Positions 35,314 to 45,941 of a stretch of 64,000 bases of DNA are shown piece by piece (the stretch's first letter is position 1; every line of letters begins with the position of its first letter). Source of the stretch: Cycloclasticus sp. (GTDB lineage Bacteria; Pseudomonadota; Gammaproteobacteria; Methylococcales; Cycloclasticaceae). The position numbers and the translations under genes were made by a program. Where the stretch lies: NCBI GenBank assembly GCA_040743155.1, contig JBFLJU010000001.1, positions 992,001 to 1,056,000 on the forward strand, given 5' to 3'. The notes under the pieces are model-generated. The model was not told where the DNA came from. It did no database searches and saw nothing but the letters and a program-made list of their open reading frames with translations.

Positions 35314-36591
35314 TTATTCTCCACTGCCTAACTTCTTAGGGCTGTTGTTTGTTAGTAGGTTGCTTTTTGATCTTGTCCATCTAGCAATATCCCCTGAGGC
35401 GATGAGCCATTTGGTCCAGGACTGCCAAAGTTTGGCGCGTTGCCTAATGACACTTTCCTCGGTATCAAGTGATTGTTTAAGTTGCACCAAGTAGTCGGCC
35501 GTACTTAATTCACCTGCTTTCCATAGACGGCCTAACAGTTTTTCTTTTCGTAATAAATGCTGACCTCCGGTTGCTTTCCACTGAACCCATGCTTGACGAT
35601 TAACCTGAAGTGTTTGTTCTGCTGAAGCCAGTTGAGCGAGTAATGCTTGTCTCGTACTTGTTGCTTCATATTCACGCTGTATAAGCAGTAATTGGGCGGC
35701 TTCTACTTCAGCGCTTAAATTATTTCGTACAAACAGAGGCATTGAGAAACTAAGGCTCGTTAAATTGTCGCTGCCTTCCTTACCAGTTTTTATTCCAATA
35801 CTTGGGTTAGGGCGTTGTTCGCGTTGACGTAATTTAATTTCTGCACGAGCAATGTTCATTCGAGCACGGGCTAGGCGCATTTCTGGTAAGCGATCGAGTA
35901 ATTGATTTGAATCTTTTATCGGATATTCAGAGTTGTTAGGTACATCACTCATTATTGGTAATGATGTTATTGGTGCGTTACCCCCATTCCCTAATACCAT
36001 GTAAAGATTTTGTTTATTGATAATTAATTCAGAACGAGCACCGGCTAATTCAAAACTGGCTTCGCTGCTTGCTAATTGTGCCAGAGCTAGTTCAATTTCA
36101 GCAAGGTCTCCAGCTTGATAGCGTTGTTTGGCAATGCTGAAAAATTGTGACATTGAATCTGAACGTTTTTCGATTACTTTCAGAGTATCAATACTGGCTT
36201 GATATGTAGCCAATGCCAATAGAATTTCAGCTGTTAATTTCTGCTGTGCAACAGTTAATTCGGTGAGGCTAAGTTGCAGCTTATAATCCGCAACACGTGT
36301 TTGCGCAAATCGTTTATCACCCCAATCAATGCTCTGGGTGATACCTGCTGTTTTTGTGTCAACACCTGCTTGTTCATACTCAAGCTCAAGCTCTGGGTTG
36401 AACAAAGGCTGATCGGCAGCACGAAGTTCAGCTGTTGCCTTATCAGCAGCAGCTTGTGTGGCTTGTAATCTTGGGTGCTGTTGTACTACTTGGCTTAGCC
36501 AGTTTTCGAGTTTTTGTTGCTCGTTAGCGCCGGCTGTTGGAGATAACAATAAGGCACATGTAAAAAGGCTAATGACATTTAAAAATCTCAT
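35314..36591 (-). CDS. Outer-membrane efflux channel, CzcC/TolC family
   Basis: A 425-residue outer-membrane factor with a signal peptide (MRFLNVISLF..., cleavage near AGA-NEQQ) and two long helical repeats of the OEP family (for example KATAELRAADQPLFNPELEL and RARMNIARAEIKLRQREQ). The open frame reaches 36669, but ATG at 36591 gives a clean signal peptide after AGGAATT. Its stop is two bases from the adaptor start. Confidence 0.88.
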   Translation of the reverse strand: MRFLNVISLFTCALLLSPTAGANEQQKLENWLSQVVQQHPRLQATQAAADKATAELRAADQPLFNPELELEYEQAGVDTKTAGITQSIDWGDKRFAQTRVADYKLQLSLTELTVAQQKLTAEILLALATYQASIDTLKVIEKRSDSMSQFFSIAKQRYQAGDLAEIELALAQLASSEASFELAGARSELIINKQNLYMVLGNGGNAPITSLPIMSDVPNNSEYPIKDSNQLLDRLPEMRLARARMNIARAEIKLRQREQRPNPSIGIKTGKEGSDNLTSLSFSMPLFVRNNLSAEVEAAQLLLIQREYEATSTRQALLAQLASAEQTLQVNRQAWVQWKATGGQHLLRKEKLLGRLWKAGELSTADYLVQLKQSLDTEESVIRQRAKLWQSWTKWLIASGDIARWTRSKSNLLTNNSPKKLGSGE

Positions 36592-36681
36592 GATAATTCC
36601 TATATATAAAATAAAACAAACACAATTTAAATTTATGAATCGTGTAGGTATGCCGGCTATAACCGACAAAATTATTAGGAA

Positions 36682-37008
36682 TTAGCTAAGAGGGGGGCGC
36701 TGGGGCGGGCTGGTTTGAAGTGATTGAAAAAGTGAGCTATATGTCAAGTTGTGACGCTTAGCCACGTGAGGCGACACTTTTGTGTATAGACCAACCAAGC
36801 CTAATAAGTGAGCTCCTGCATGACAGCAGTGATCATCATCTAGGTGATTGTCTTGATCACTCGTTAGGTCAGTGTTGTGTAAATCAGCTGGTTGAAACGT
36901 GGTCTGTTGGTGTTTCCCTGCAATATCATCATGACCACTCATTGACCACACACTGCTATAGCTCAGTGAGCTAAGAATCATAAGTAATAGCATTAAGTGT
37001 TTAAGCAC
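36682..37008 (-). CDS. CzcI-like His-rich periplasmic protein
   Basis: A 108-residue exported protein: signal peptide (about 1-22), then a His/Asp-rich stretch with DDHCCHAGAH, and a C-terminus ending PPQRPPLS. Small proteins with this signal-His-Pro layout (CzcI) head czc operons and seem to adjust metal control. It begins the czc-like operon, about 90 bases before the channel gene. Assignment is by layout and context. Confidence 0.65.
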   Translation of the reverse strand: MLKHLMLLLMILSSLSYSSVWSMSGHDDIAGKHQQTTFQPADLHNTDLTSDQDNHLDDDHCCHAGAHLLGLVGLYTKVSPHVAKRHNLTYSSLFQSLQTSPPQRPPLS

Positions 37009-37296
37009 AATGAGGGGGTGTTGGAAACATTGTGGCAGTCTAACCTTTAGAATTATAGGTTGTCAAATTATTAGTGTTATTGCTAAATCAAATGGTTTGG
37101 CTGGGCCAGAACATTATTTTGAAATCATTTCTTAGCCGTAATTTTTATAGATAACCGTGAGCAATATGAGAAATGAATATAACAAGACTATATTTAAGGC
37201 GCCTTGTGGACACCACATCAGCTTCGTAGGGGCTAGAACGAGACCGTCAATCTCCTAAAATCCGCTTTTTTATCTATCAGGTTTTTCGCAAAAGCA
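37009..37296. other. Gap with the presumed promoter of the metal operon
   Basis: About 290 bases without a gene, upstream of the CzcI-like gene and downstream of the SprT-like gene (both minus strand). I see a short AACCT/AGGTT inverted repeat near 37040-37060 and no copy of the RcnR-type operator. Confidence 0.45.
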
Positions 37297-38064
37297 TTAT
37301 TCATTGCATTCAAACACCCTATCACAATCTTCACAGCGAATATTTAACTGCGCCTTACCGTAAACTTTAGTATCACAACCTGAACAGATATAACGATACC
37401 TAGTTTGACGCTTCGCCGCTTCAGGGATCAAAAAATCTGATATGGGTGAATCAGTGGGTTTAACTAACTCCGACAGTGTCGGCGTTGCTTTAACAGGCAC
37501 AGAAGCTAAGACTTTGTCAGGCTCAGTCCCATTTGAATTGACCATGGGTGCTATTACCGGCTCGAATAGACGTGGCAATGAGCGTCGATCCATCCACTTA
37601 AGCTGATACCCTTTATCATCAGATAGCTGTTGGAAAGTTCGAATAAATGGCCCATCTTCAATAATGTAATCACTCATAAACTGGCCAGTAATTCGTCCAC
37701 CCGGCTCTCCTGTCGAGGAAGGCATCAACCCAACTTCAATCATTTTTAAGGCCCATTCTTTATTATGGTAATAATCACGGCCGGGATGACCAAAACAGTG
37801 CTGCCAGCAATGTGCCATTTCATGGACCAACGTCTGCATCACTTCAATTAGTCTTGAATTGGCAATATACGCTGGATTAATCGCTATTTCGCTGCATTTA
37901 GTACCATCAATACCTCCCCAACGCTCAGGTGCAAAATAGCCCATGACCCCTTTTTTACGTTGTACTGTAAAAATTACGCTCGGTAATTTACCTCCAAATA
38001 AAGCTGTATTGAAATGCTCATAGGCATCCAACAGTGATGTATAAAGTTCAGAGGTAGGGTTCAT
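37297..38064 (-). CDS. SprT-like zinc metallopeptidase
   Basis: A 255-residue protein with an SprT-like domain: zinc motif HEMAHCWQH (HExxH) near residue 81, family flanks YEHFNTALFGGKLP and SEIAINPAYI, and a C-terminal zinc ribbon with CSGC and CEDC pairs. Eukaryotic relatives (Spartan) cut DNA-protein crosslinks; bacterial SprT proteins on plasmids and transposons are uncharacterised. It is divergent from a small unknown ORF, with a perfect palindrome between. A role in freeing or protecting transposon DNA is possible but unproven. Confidence 0.85.
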   Translation of the reverse strand: MNPTSELYTSLLDAYEHFNTALFGGKLPSVIFTVQRKKGVMGYFAPERWGGIDGTKCSEIAINPAYIANSRLIEVMQTLVHEMAHCWQHCFGHPGRDYYHNKEWALKMIEVGLMPSSTGEPGGRITGQFMSDYIIEDGPFIRTFQQLSDDKGYQLKWMDRRSLPRLFEPVIAPMVNSNGTEPDKVLASVPVKATPTLSELVKPTDSPISDFLIPEAAKRQTRYRYICSGCDTKVYGKAQLNIRCEDCDRVFECNE

Positions 38065-38217
38065 TAATTGCTCAATAATATTGAATTATGGTCGCTGTAC
38101 AACAATAAATAATACAGGGATTAGCAATTTATTGCATTTTGAAGATAGAGAGGATTGTTACTTAAATAACAAAAAGGAATTAAAAAGACTGTTCTTATAA
38201 CCATAATCACGAAAACG

Positions 38218-38233
38218 TGTAGTGTACACTACA
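38218..38233. promoter_or_regulatory. Perfect 16-bp palindrome between divergent genes
   Basis: TGTAGTGTACACTACA is its own reverse complement. It lies between the SprT-like gene (starts 38064, minus) and the small ORF at 38351 (plus), where an operator for divergent promoters would be. The binding protein is unknown. Confidence 0.6.
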
Positions 38234-38350
38234 AATATTTGCGCTTTTGGTTATATCAAGTGGCTAATACTGTATAAAAAGTTATAGAAACGGTATTACG
38301 CGATTAGATATGGCACGATTTCAATAATAACAAATTAAGAGCAAAAGCCT

Positions 38351-38581
38351 ATGCCCAATCTTAAAATTCTTTCTACCACTCGCAGACGTACATTTAATGA
38401 TGCACCTAAGCTATCGTCTAATGCACGATACAGCTACTTTTTGATTGACGCTGATACGCGTAAAGCCATCAACATCTTACATACAGATATAAATTGTTTG
38501 AAGAGCAGTCAATCGATTGAACTCTTGCCCAAGAAAAGGCCTGGGCTTCAAAACTCGAGCGCAGTTAAAGAACGACCATAG
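38351..38581 (+). CDS. Unknown 76-residue transposon protein
   Basis: I do not recognise this small basic protein (many Arg and Lys; no signal or membrane helix). It begins MPNLKILSTTRRRTF and has a short alpha/beta-like middle (YSYFLIDADTRKAINIL). The ribosome site is weak (AGAGC). It lies between the palindrome and tnpA, in the same direction as tnpA, and might be a regulator; this is context only. Confidence 0.45.
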   Translation: MPNLKILSTTRRRTFNDAPKLSSNARYSYFLIDADTRKAINILHTDINCLKSSQSIELLPKKRPGLQNSSAVKERP

Positions 38582-38717
38582 GGGGGGGTGATGCACTTTA
38601 GATTTTAATCCGCGTTACAAAATACAAGATTCATCCAGTATAACGAGTAAACTTTATGATTTAGACAATGATTGCGTATTTCAAGTTAACGCAGTCTGAT
38701 AAATAGCGACTATAACA

Positions 38718-41700
38718 ATGACAACAACTCAAATCATTCCCTATTCTATTAGCAGTAGATTTCAACGCCCTCCCAAATTTACAGCAGAAGAAAGGCGCGC
38801 ATTCTTTTTTATCACTCCAGCAATACGCAAGGTCTTACCGAGGAAATCAGCTATTCACAAAGTTGGGTTTGTTCTTCAATTGGGTTATTTTTCAGCCACA
38901 AGACAGTTTTATAGTACCGAACATGTACGTAATAAAGATAAAGGTTTTATAGAAAAAATGTTGGGAATTAAAACTCCTGTCGATTTATCGTCATATACCC
39001 AATCAATACAGAAGCAACACCGAGCTAAGATTAGAATGTTATTTAACTGGCATATTGCTACACCTGAAGATAGGTTAGCACTGCAAGATCACGCATTTAA
39101 TTTCGCTAATAAGCGCATGCCTGCTGAGCAACAATTCTTTCAGTTAGTCAGTATATGCTGGAAACGTCAATTTGATATTCCGAATTTTAAAACACTTCAA
39201 AACTACATAAACGAAGGTTATCTAAAGTTTGAATCAAGGCTTATTGCCTCTTTCTCGACACATTTTGATGATAATCAACAACAACTGGTTAGTAATATCT
39301 GTCAAACCGCTGATGATGCCAAGATATTACTGAATAAAAAATATGACCACTCAGATAGCACTCGACACTTTTGGAAAAATATAAGTCTGCTTGAAAATTA
39401 TCGAGCCTATCATGCTGCGGTATTACCTACCCTGTCAAAATTAAATCTTTATGATGAGTCGTTCAGGTTTTTCGCTAAATGGATAAAAGAAGCTACCTTG
39501 AGACAAATTTTGTCCATGCATAAAAAAGGCAATGCATCACTGAGGATACTCTGTTTTATACGTGAGGAATATTATCAACGCAATGATTACGCCTGTTACT
39601 CCTTCATTAAAGAAATTAAAAGCTGTATTACGAGGGGAAAAAGAAGCCAAAAAATTGAGAACGAGGAGCAAGAAGAAGCGTTTGCTGAACAAGCAATAAC
39701 CGTTATTGACTACGCAAAAACAGCAGACGCAATTATAAAGCTTGTTTATAAGGTGCAAAAAGACCCTTCAGTGAGTTTTGCTGAAAAACATACTCAAACA
39801 TTAGATCACATAGATCGTTATTTGGAAGCCATAAACCCTGAAATAATGACTACAACAGACCGGCTAAATAATAAATTAACGGGCAATACGGCATCTATAA
39901 ATTACTATTTATCCTTAGAAAAGGATGCAGAAAAAGTATTAAGAAAATATCGATCAATGTTAAAGGTTATTGAGTTTGACGAAAAGTACTCGGATAACAA
40001 CATCATCCAGGCAATTAAACATTACAACCAATCAAATGGTAAATATACCGAAGACCTACCCCTCTACTTCTTGAAGAAAAGTGAAAAAACACAGCTATTT
40101 GAAAATAATATAAAAAACATGAAGCTATATAACATGTTGTTTATGGTTGAAGTGTGTGAAGCGCTAAGGTCTAGGAGATTATGCTTAAAATATTCATTTA
40201 ATCACTTACCAGAAGAGCATTATGGTATTACTAGAAGTGAGTTCGAGGAAGACGAAGATCATATCCTAGAGCTGGCAAACTTAGAAGGCTTTAAAGATAT
40301 AAGCGGCATACTTAAAAAGAAAAGGGAAGCTGTGGATGCTGCGTTCAAAAATGTTAATGAGGGTTTAATTAATGGTGAAAACCCTCACCTTAAATTTACG
40401 AAGAAAGGTTACTGGCATATTAATACGCCTAAAACTGATTATGATATCACCAAAGTAATTCCCGGTTTACTTGGCGATAATGGATCAGTAACTTTGAGTA
40501 AAGTCATACGCGAAGTAGATGAATTTATAGGTTTCTCTGAACTTTTTAAGCATTCTCATATTGTAGGCAGCAAGAAAAAAGTACCTAGTGAGTTAATGTA
40601 TGCTGTCATTGTCAGCCTAGGTTGCAATATCAGCTTTCGCCAAATGGCGAATGCATGTGGGTCATCAATTACTGAAAGTAAGCTTCAGCATGCAAATGAC
40701 TGGCTATTCTCTAAGGAATGCATAAAAAATGCAAACAACCTAATAGTAGAAGAAATTAATTCTTTATCATTACCAAATATTTTCAAATTAAATCCTGATA
40801 CCGACCATGCCAGCAGTGATGGAGCTAAGATCACTGTTGCCGTCAATTCGATTTTAGCCAATTTTTCATTCAAGTATTACGGTAAAGAATCTGGAGTTGT
40901 CGCAAATTCTTTTATCAATGAAAAATCTGCTTTTTTTCATGCAAATATTCAAAGCTCGACAGATCGAGAAGCTCTATATATGCTCGATGCATATTCTGGT
41001 AACTCAGTTGTTAAAAGCAACAACCCTAGCCACTCCGGTGATTCTCATGTTTACACTGATGCAATATTTGGCGCAACTGATATGTTCAAGATCTCTTTAG
41101 CACCTAGAATTGCAAATGCAGGTAGACAAGTCCTAAGAGGTTTTAGCCGGTCGCAAGTCAAAAAAAGAAACAGTCATGAAATTGCTCCTACGGGTGTTAT
41201 AAATACAAAACTTATAAAACGTAATTGGAAGGAAATGTTAAGAACTATTGCGTCGATAAGTCTTGGACGCGCATCTGCATCAGAGACTTTTGATAGGCTG
41301 GCAAGAAGTGAAAAGCAAAATGAGCTTTATCGTGCTTTTAAGGAATATGGACGAATCAACAAAACAATCTTCCTGCTAGAGTACTTTGATAATATCGAAT
41401 TAAGACAAAGAATTGAAAAAATGCTTTCGCTCGTTGAGCTGGGACAGAAGCTATTTAGGGCTGTTTTTCATGGTAGACAAGGCAAGCTTTATCAGTCTGA
41501 GCCGGAAGATATGGAAAGAGTTATTTTATGTACAACACTTATCAGGAACATCATCATTTGTTGGAATTATATTGTGCTATCGGACATTATTATTGATGCC
41601 CCACCCAATGAGCAACGCTTTTTAATTGAATCTATTAGCAAAGGATCTGTACTCTCTTGGGCTCACATCAATATGTTTGGTGAATTTGATTACTCAAGTC

Positions 41701-41762
41701 GTTACAAATCGAGCATAAAAGCAGATATTAATACAATACGTAAATTTAAGGTTCCCAGTTAA
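38718..41762 (+). CDS. tnpA: Tn3-family transposase
   Basis: A 1014-residue transposase, the normal length for Tn3 TnpA. The N-terminal part shows the family DNA-binding region (FTAEERRAFFFITPA...). The catalytic DDE triad is Asp701 (ASSDGAK), Asp781 (VYTDAIFG) and Glu876 (KEYGRINKTIF). No stop or frameshift interrupts it, so it should be active. It ends 76 bases inside the right inverted repeat and transposes the element by copy-in replication, giving cointegrates that the tyrosine recombinase would resolve. Confidence 0.95.
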   Translation: MTTTQIIPYSISSRFQRPPKFTAEERRAFFFITPAIRKVLPRKSAIHKVGFVLQLGYFSATRQFYSTEHVRNKDKGFIEKMLGIKTPVDLSSYTQSIQKQHRAKIRMLFNWHIATPEDRLALQDHAFNFANKRMPAEQQFFQLVSICWKRQFDIPNFKTLQNYINEGYLKFESRLIASFSTHFDDNQQQLVSNICQTADDAKILLNKKYDHSDSTRHFWKNISLLENYRAYHAAVLPTLSKLNLYDESFRFFAKWIKEATLRQILSMHKKGNASLRILCFIREEYYQRNDYACYSFIKEIKSCITRGKRSQKIENEEQEEAFAEQAITVIDYAKTADAIIKLVYKVQKDPSVSFAEKHTQTLDHIDRYLEAINPEIMTTTDRLNNKLTGNTASINYYLSLEKDAEKVLRKYRSMLKVIEFDEKYSDNNIIQAIKHYNQSNGKYTEDLPLYFLKKSEKTQLFENNIKNMKLYNMLFMVEVCEALRSRRLCLKYSFNHLPEEHYGITRSEFEEDEDHILELANLEGFKDISGILKKKREAVDAAFKNVNEGLINGENPHLKFTKKGYWHINTPKTDYDITKVIPGLLGDNGSVTLSKVIREVDEFIGFSELFKHSHIVGSKKKVPSELMYAVIVSLGCNISFRQMANACGSSITESKLQHANDWLFSKECIKNANNLIVEEINSLSLPNIFKLNPDTDHASSDGAKITVAVNSILANFSFKYYGKESGVVANSFINEKSAFFHANIQSSTDREALYMLDAYSGNSVVKSNNPSHSGDSHVYTDAIFGATDMFKISLAPRIANAGRQVLRGFSRSQVKKRNSHEIAPTGVINTKLIKRNWKEMLRTIASISLGRASASETFDRLARSEKQNELYRAFKEYGRINKTIFLLEYFDNIELRQRIEKMLSLVELGQKLFRAVFHGRQGKLYQSEPEDMERVILCTTLIRNIIICWNYIVLSDIIIDAPPNEQRFLIESISKGSVLSWAHINMFGEFDYSSRYKSSIKADINTIRKFKVPS

Positions 41763-41837
41763 AAAGGATATTGTTTTTTCTGCTTTTAAAATGCCGAAAT
41801 AAAAATAAATATTTCGTTTAAACAGTAACTTAGATCT

Positions 41838-41876
41838 TATTCTTAACTGTTCAGAGTAAATATCCTAACTTACCCC
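41838..41876 (-). repeat. Right terminal inverted repeat
   Basis: Read on the minus strand it starts GGGGTAAGTTAGGATATTT and then TGAACAG after four differing bases, matching the left end at 32 of 39 positions. Confidence 0.9.
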
Positions 41877-41881
41877 TAGTG
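41876..41881. repeat. Right target-site direct repeat (CTAGTG)
   Basis: Same six bases as at 26887-26892. Joining the flanks at one copy restores a continuous umuC to hydratase-aldolase spacer. Confidence 0.8.
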
Positions 41882-42107
41882 CAATAAATTCATTTCAGGT
41901 GTAACGCCTTAAATACTCGGCTAATATAAAACTTAGCAAATGACTGTAGCGCTTTATTGTGGAACTCACTGTTTTTGACATAGCAATTGTTGAATGAGTT
42001 ACTAACAACCCTAATATAAGCAAAAACTGATAAAAGCCTTGTTATAGTCGTCAATTTACAATTACAATCATTGCACCATTTCTAATAACTAAATAGGCGG
42101 AATAAAC

Positions 42108-43106
42108 ATGGCGAGAAGACAGGATAGACTGACAGTAGATGACGTAAATGGCGCATGGGCAATTATTCCCACACCAGCAATTGAGACTGCCGGTGACTGG
42201 CAAACAGAAGACAGCGTTGATTACGATGAAGTAGCAAGGTCTGTTGAAGGTTTAATCGAGGCTGGTATTGACGCGATTATGTGTCAAGGTACGTTTGGTG
42301 AAGGTGCAACACTGTCTTGGGAAGAAAAGAAAAAAATGATGGAAGTCATGGTAGAAACTGCCAATGGCCGCGTTCCTATTTTTGTTGGTGTTACCACCAC
42401 GAGCACACGCGAAACTATCAGACAACTTAAGCATGCACGTGATATCGGCGCCGATGGAACGATGCTTGGTCTACCAATGTGGCAGCAAATTGATGTGCCA
42501 GCTGCAGTTGGTTTTTACAAAGATGTAGCCGAAGCTGTTCCAGAAATGGCTATTTGCGTGTACGCAAACCCAGAAGCATTTAAGTTTGACTTCCCTGCTC
42601 CATTTTGGGCTCAAGTTGCTGATATCCCGCAAGTTATTACCTGTAAATACATTAATATTGGCCACCTACAATTGCATACGATGGTCTCACGTAAGCAAAT
42701 TCGTTTCTTACCTCTTGAATTTGACCATGCCGATGCCGCGAAAATGGACCCAGAATTTCACACGGCTTTTTGGTCACCTTGCGCATGCACCGGTCCTGAA
42801 TTAACACTCCATATCCGTGATAGCGTAAAAGAATCCGTTAAAACAGGTGACTGGAGCGTACCGAATGCTTTGTACCCGCAAATAATGCAAGTGCTATCGA
42901 ACCTATTCCCTCCCGGTGGTTTTGCTGAATTCTCTCGCTATAACATCCAGTTAGAGAAAACGCGCATTAATGCAGCTGGGTGGATGAAAGCAGGCCCTTG
43001 CCGCCCTCCTTACCAAACAGCCCCTCAGAACTATTTAGATAATGCTGCTAAAGCAGGTACAGGCTGGGTAGAGCTAAATAAAAAGCTTATTGAAGGCACG
43101 CTGTAG
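42108..43106 (+). CDS. trans-o-Hydroxybenzylidenepyruvate hydratase-aldolase (NahE/PhnE-like)
   Basis: A 332-residue class I aldolase of the DapA/NahE family, matching the 331 residues of NahE. In naphthalene and other aromatic-ring pathways it adds water to and splits hydroxybenzylidenepyruvate into salicylaldehyde and pyruvate. The Schiff-base Lys is in ITCKYINIG (Lys180), the carboxylate-binding GTFGEG at 61-66, and the conserved Tyr and Asn in VYANPEAF. No ring-cleavage or dioxygenase genes are near, so substrate is inferred from the family. An AGGCGGA ribosome site precedes it. The transposon end is about 230 bases upstream. Confidence 0.82.
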   Translation: MARRQDRLTVDDVNGAWAIIPTPAIETAGDWQTEDSVDYDEVARSVEGLIEAGIDAIMCQGTFGEGATLSWEEKKKMMEVMVETANGRVPIFVGVTTTSTRETIRQLKHARDIGADGTMLGLPMWQQIDVPAAVGFYKDVAEAVPEMAICVYANPEAFKFDFPAPFWAQVADIPQVITCKYINIGHLQLHTMVSRKQIRFLPLEFDHADAAKMDPEFHTAFWSPCACTGPELTLHIRDSVKESVKTGDWSVPNALYPQIMQVLSNLFPPGGFAEFSRYNIQLEKTRINAAGWMKAGPCRPPYQTAPQNYLDNAAKAGTGWVELNKKLIEGTL

Positions 43107-43130
43107 TTAAAAACCATGGCCGTTAATGTC

Positions 43131-45233
<2,103 letters not shown>

Positions 45234-45248
45234 AGGTCGAAACTCAGG

Positions 45249-45941
45249 ATGCTGCCGTGGTTTGAACCAGATGATGATGCAACGCCATTCCCCGCTTTAA
45301 ACACCGCACTTGAAGAGCCAAATGGCCTGTTAGCCGCTGGGGGGTCATTAAGCCCCCAGCGTTTATTAAACGCGTATAGTCACGGTGTATTTCCTTGGTT
45401 TGAAGACGACCAACCTATCCTTTGGTGGTCGCCCGACCCTAGGCTGGTTTTAAGGCCCAAACAATTTCACCTTTCACGCAGCCTTAAAAAGTTCATTAAC
45501 AAAGGCACTTACACCTGTACCACAGACAAAGCTTTCAGCGAAGTTATTTTGGCTTGCTCTGCGCCGAGAGATGGTCAGCAAGGCACTTGGATTACCCATT
45601 CAATGATTGACGCCTACCAAACCTTATTTGACTTAGGTCACGCCCATTCGATTGAAGTGTGGTCAAATGATAAACTGGTAGGTGGGCTATATGGCATCAG
45701 TATCGGGCAAGTTTTTTTTGGTGAGTCTATGTTTAGTCATCTAGATAATGCGTCAAAAGTTGGTTTTTCTTTTTTGTGTAAACAATTAAGTAACTGGGGC
45801 TACGAACTGATTGACTGTCAAGTCCAATCAGATCACCTTAATAGCTTCGGCGCAGCAACTATTTCACGAGAGTTGTTTGCACAACAGCTGGGTTTATATT
45901 GCTCAAAGAGTGCTTCAGCAAAGGCTTGGTTGGCGACATGA
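45249..45941 (+). CDS. aat: Leucyl/phenylalanyl-tRNA--protein transferase
   Basis: Aat adds Leu or Phe to proteins with N-terminal Arg or Lys, marking them for ClpS/ClpAP. The 230-residue protein has the family motifs YSHGVFPWF and WWSPDPRLVL, and GISIGQVFFGESMFS in the GNAT-like core. It overlaps bpt by four bases. All four parts of the bacterial N-end rule (aat, bpt, clpA, clpS) lie within 4.5 kb. Confidence 0.95.
   Translation: MLPWFEPDDDATPFPALNTALEEPNGLLAAGGSLSPQRLLNAYSHGVFPWFEDDQPILWWSPDPRLVLRPKQFHLSRSLKKFINKGTYTCTTDKAFSEVILACSAPRDGQQGTWITHSMIDAYQTLFDLGHAHSIEVWSNDKLVGGLYGISIGQVFFGESMFSHLDNASKVGFSFLCKQLSNWGYELIDCQVQSDHLNSFGAATISRELFAQQLGLYCSKSASAKAWLAT

Larger units (their letters stand above)
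26892..41876. mobile_element. 15-kb Tn3-family transposon carrying heavy-metal efflux genes
   Basis: The ends are 39-bp inverted repeats starting GGGGTAAGTTAGGATATTT (first 19 bases identical, 32/39 overall), with CTAGTG repeated on both outer sides. The Tn3-family transposase gene lies at the right end and reads outward to the right repeat; a tyrosine recombinase lies at the left end. Passengers are an RcnR-like regulator, DmeF, GDCCVxC, a small CDF, CzcA/B/C-like and CzcI-like proteins, an SprT-like protein and a small unknown ORF. The matching direct repeats and both intact ends indicate a fairly recent insertion between umuC and the hydratase-aldolase gene. Confidence 0.9.
41763..42107. 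other. Transposon right end and leader of the hydratase-aldolase gene
   Basis: The first ~115 bases belong to the transposon, including the right inverted repeat. The rest is the original chromosomal leader of the gene at 42108, ending in an AGGCGGA ribosome site. No further gene is seen. Confidence 0.6.
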
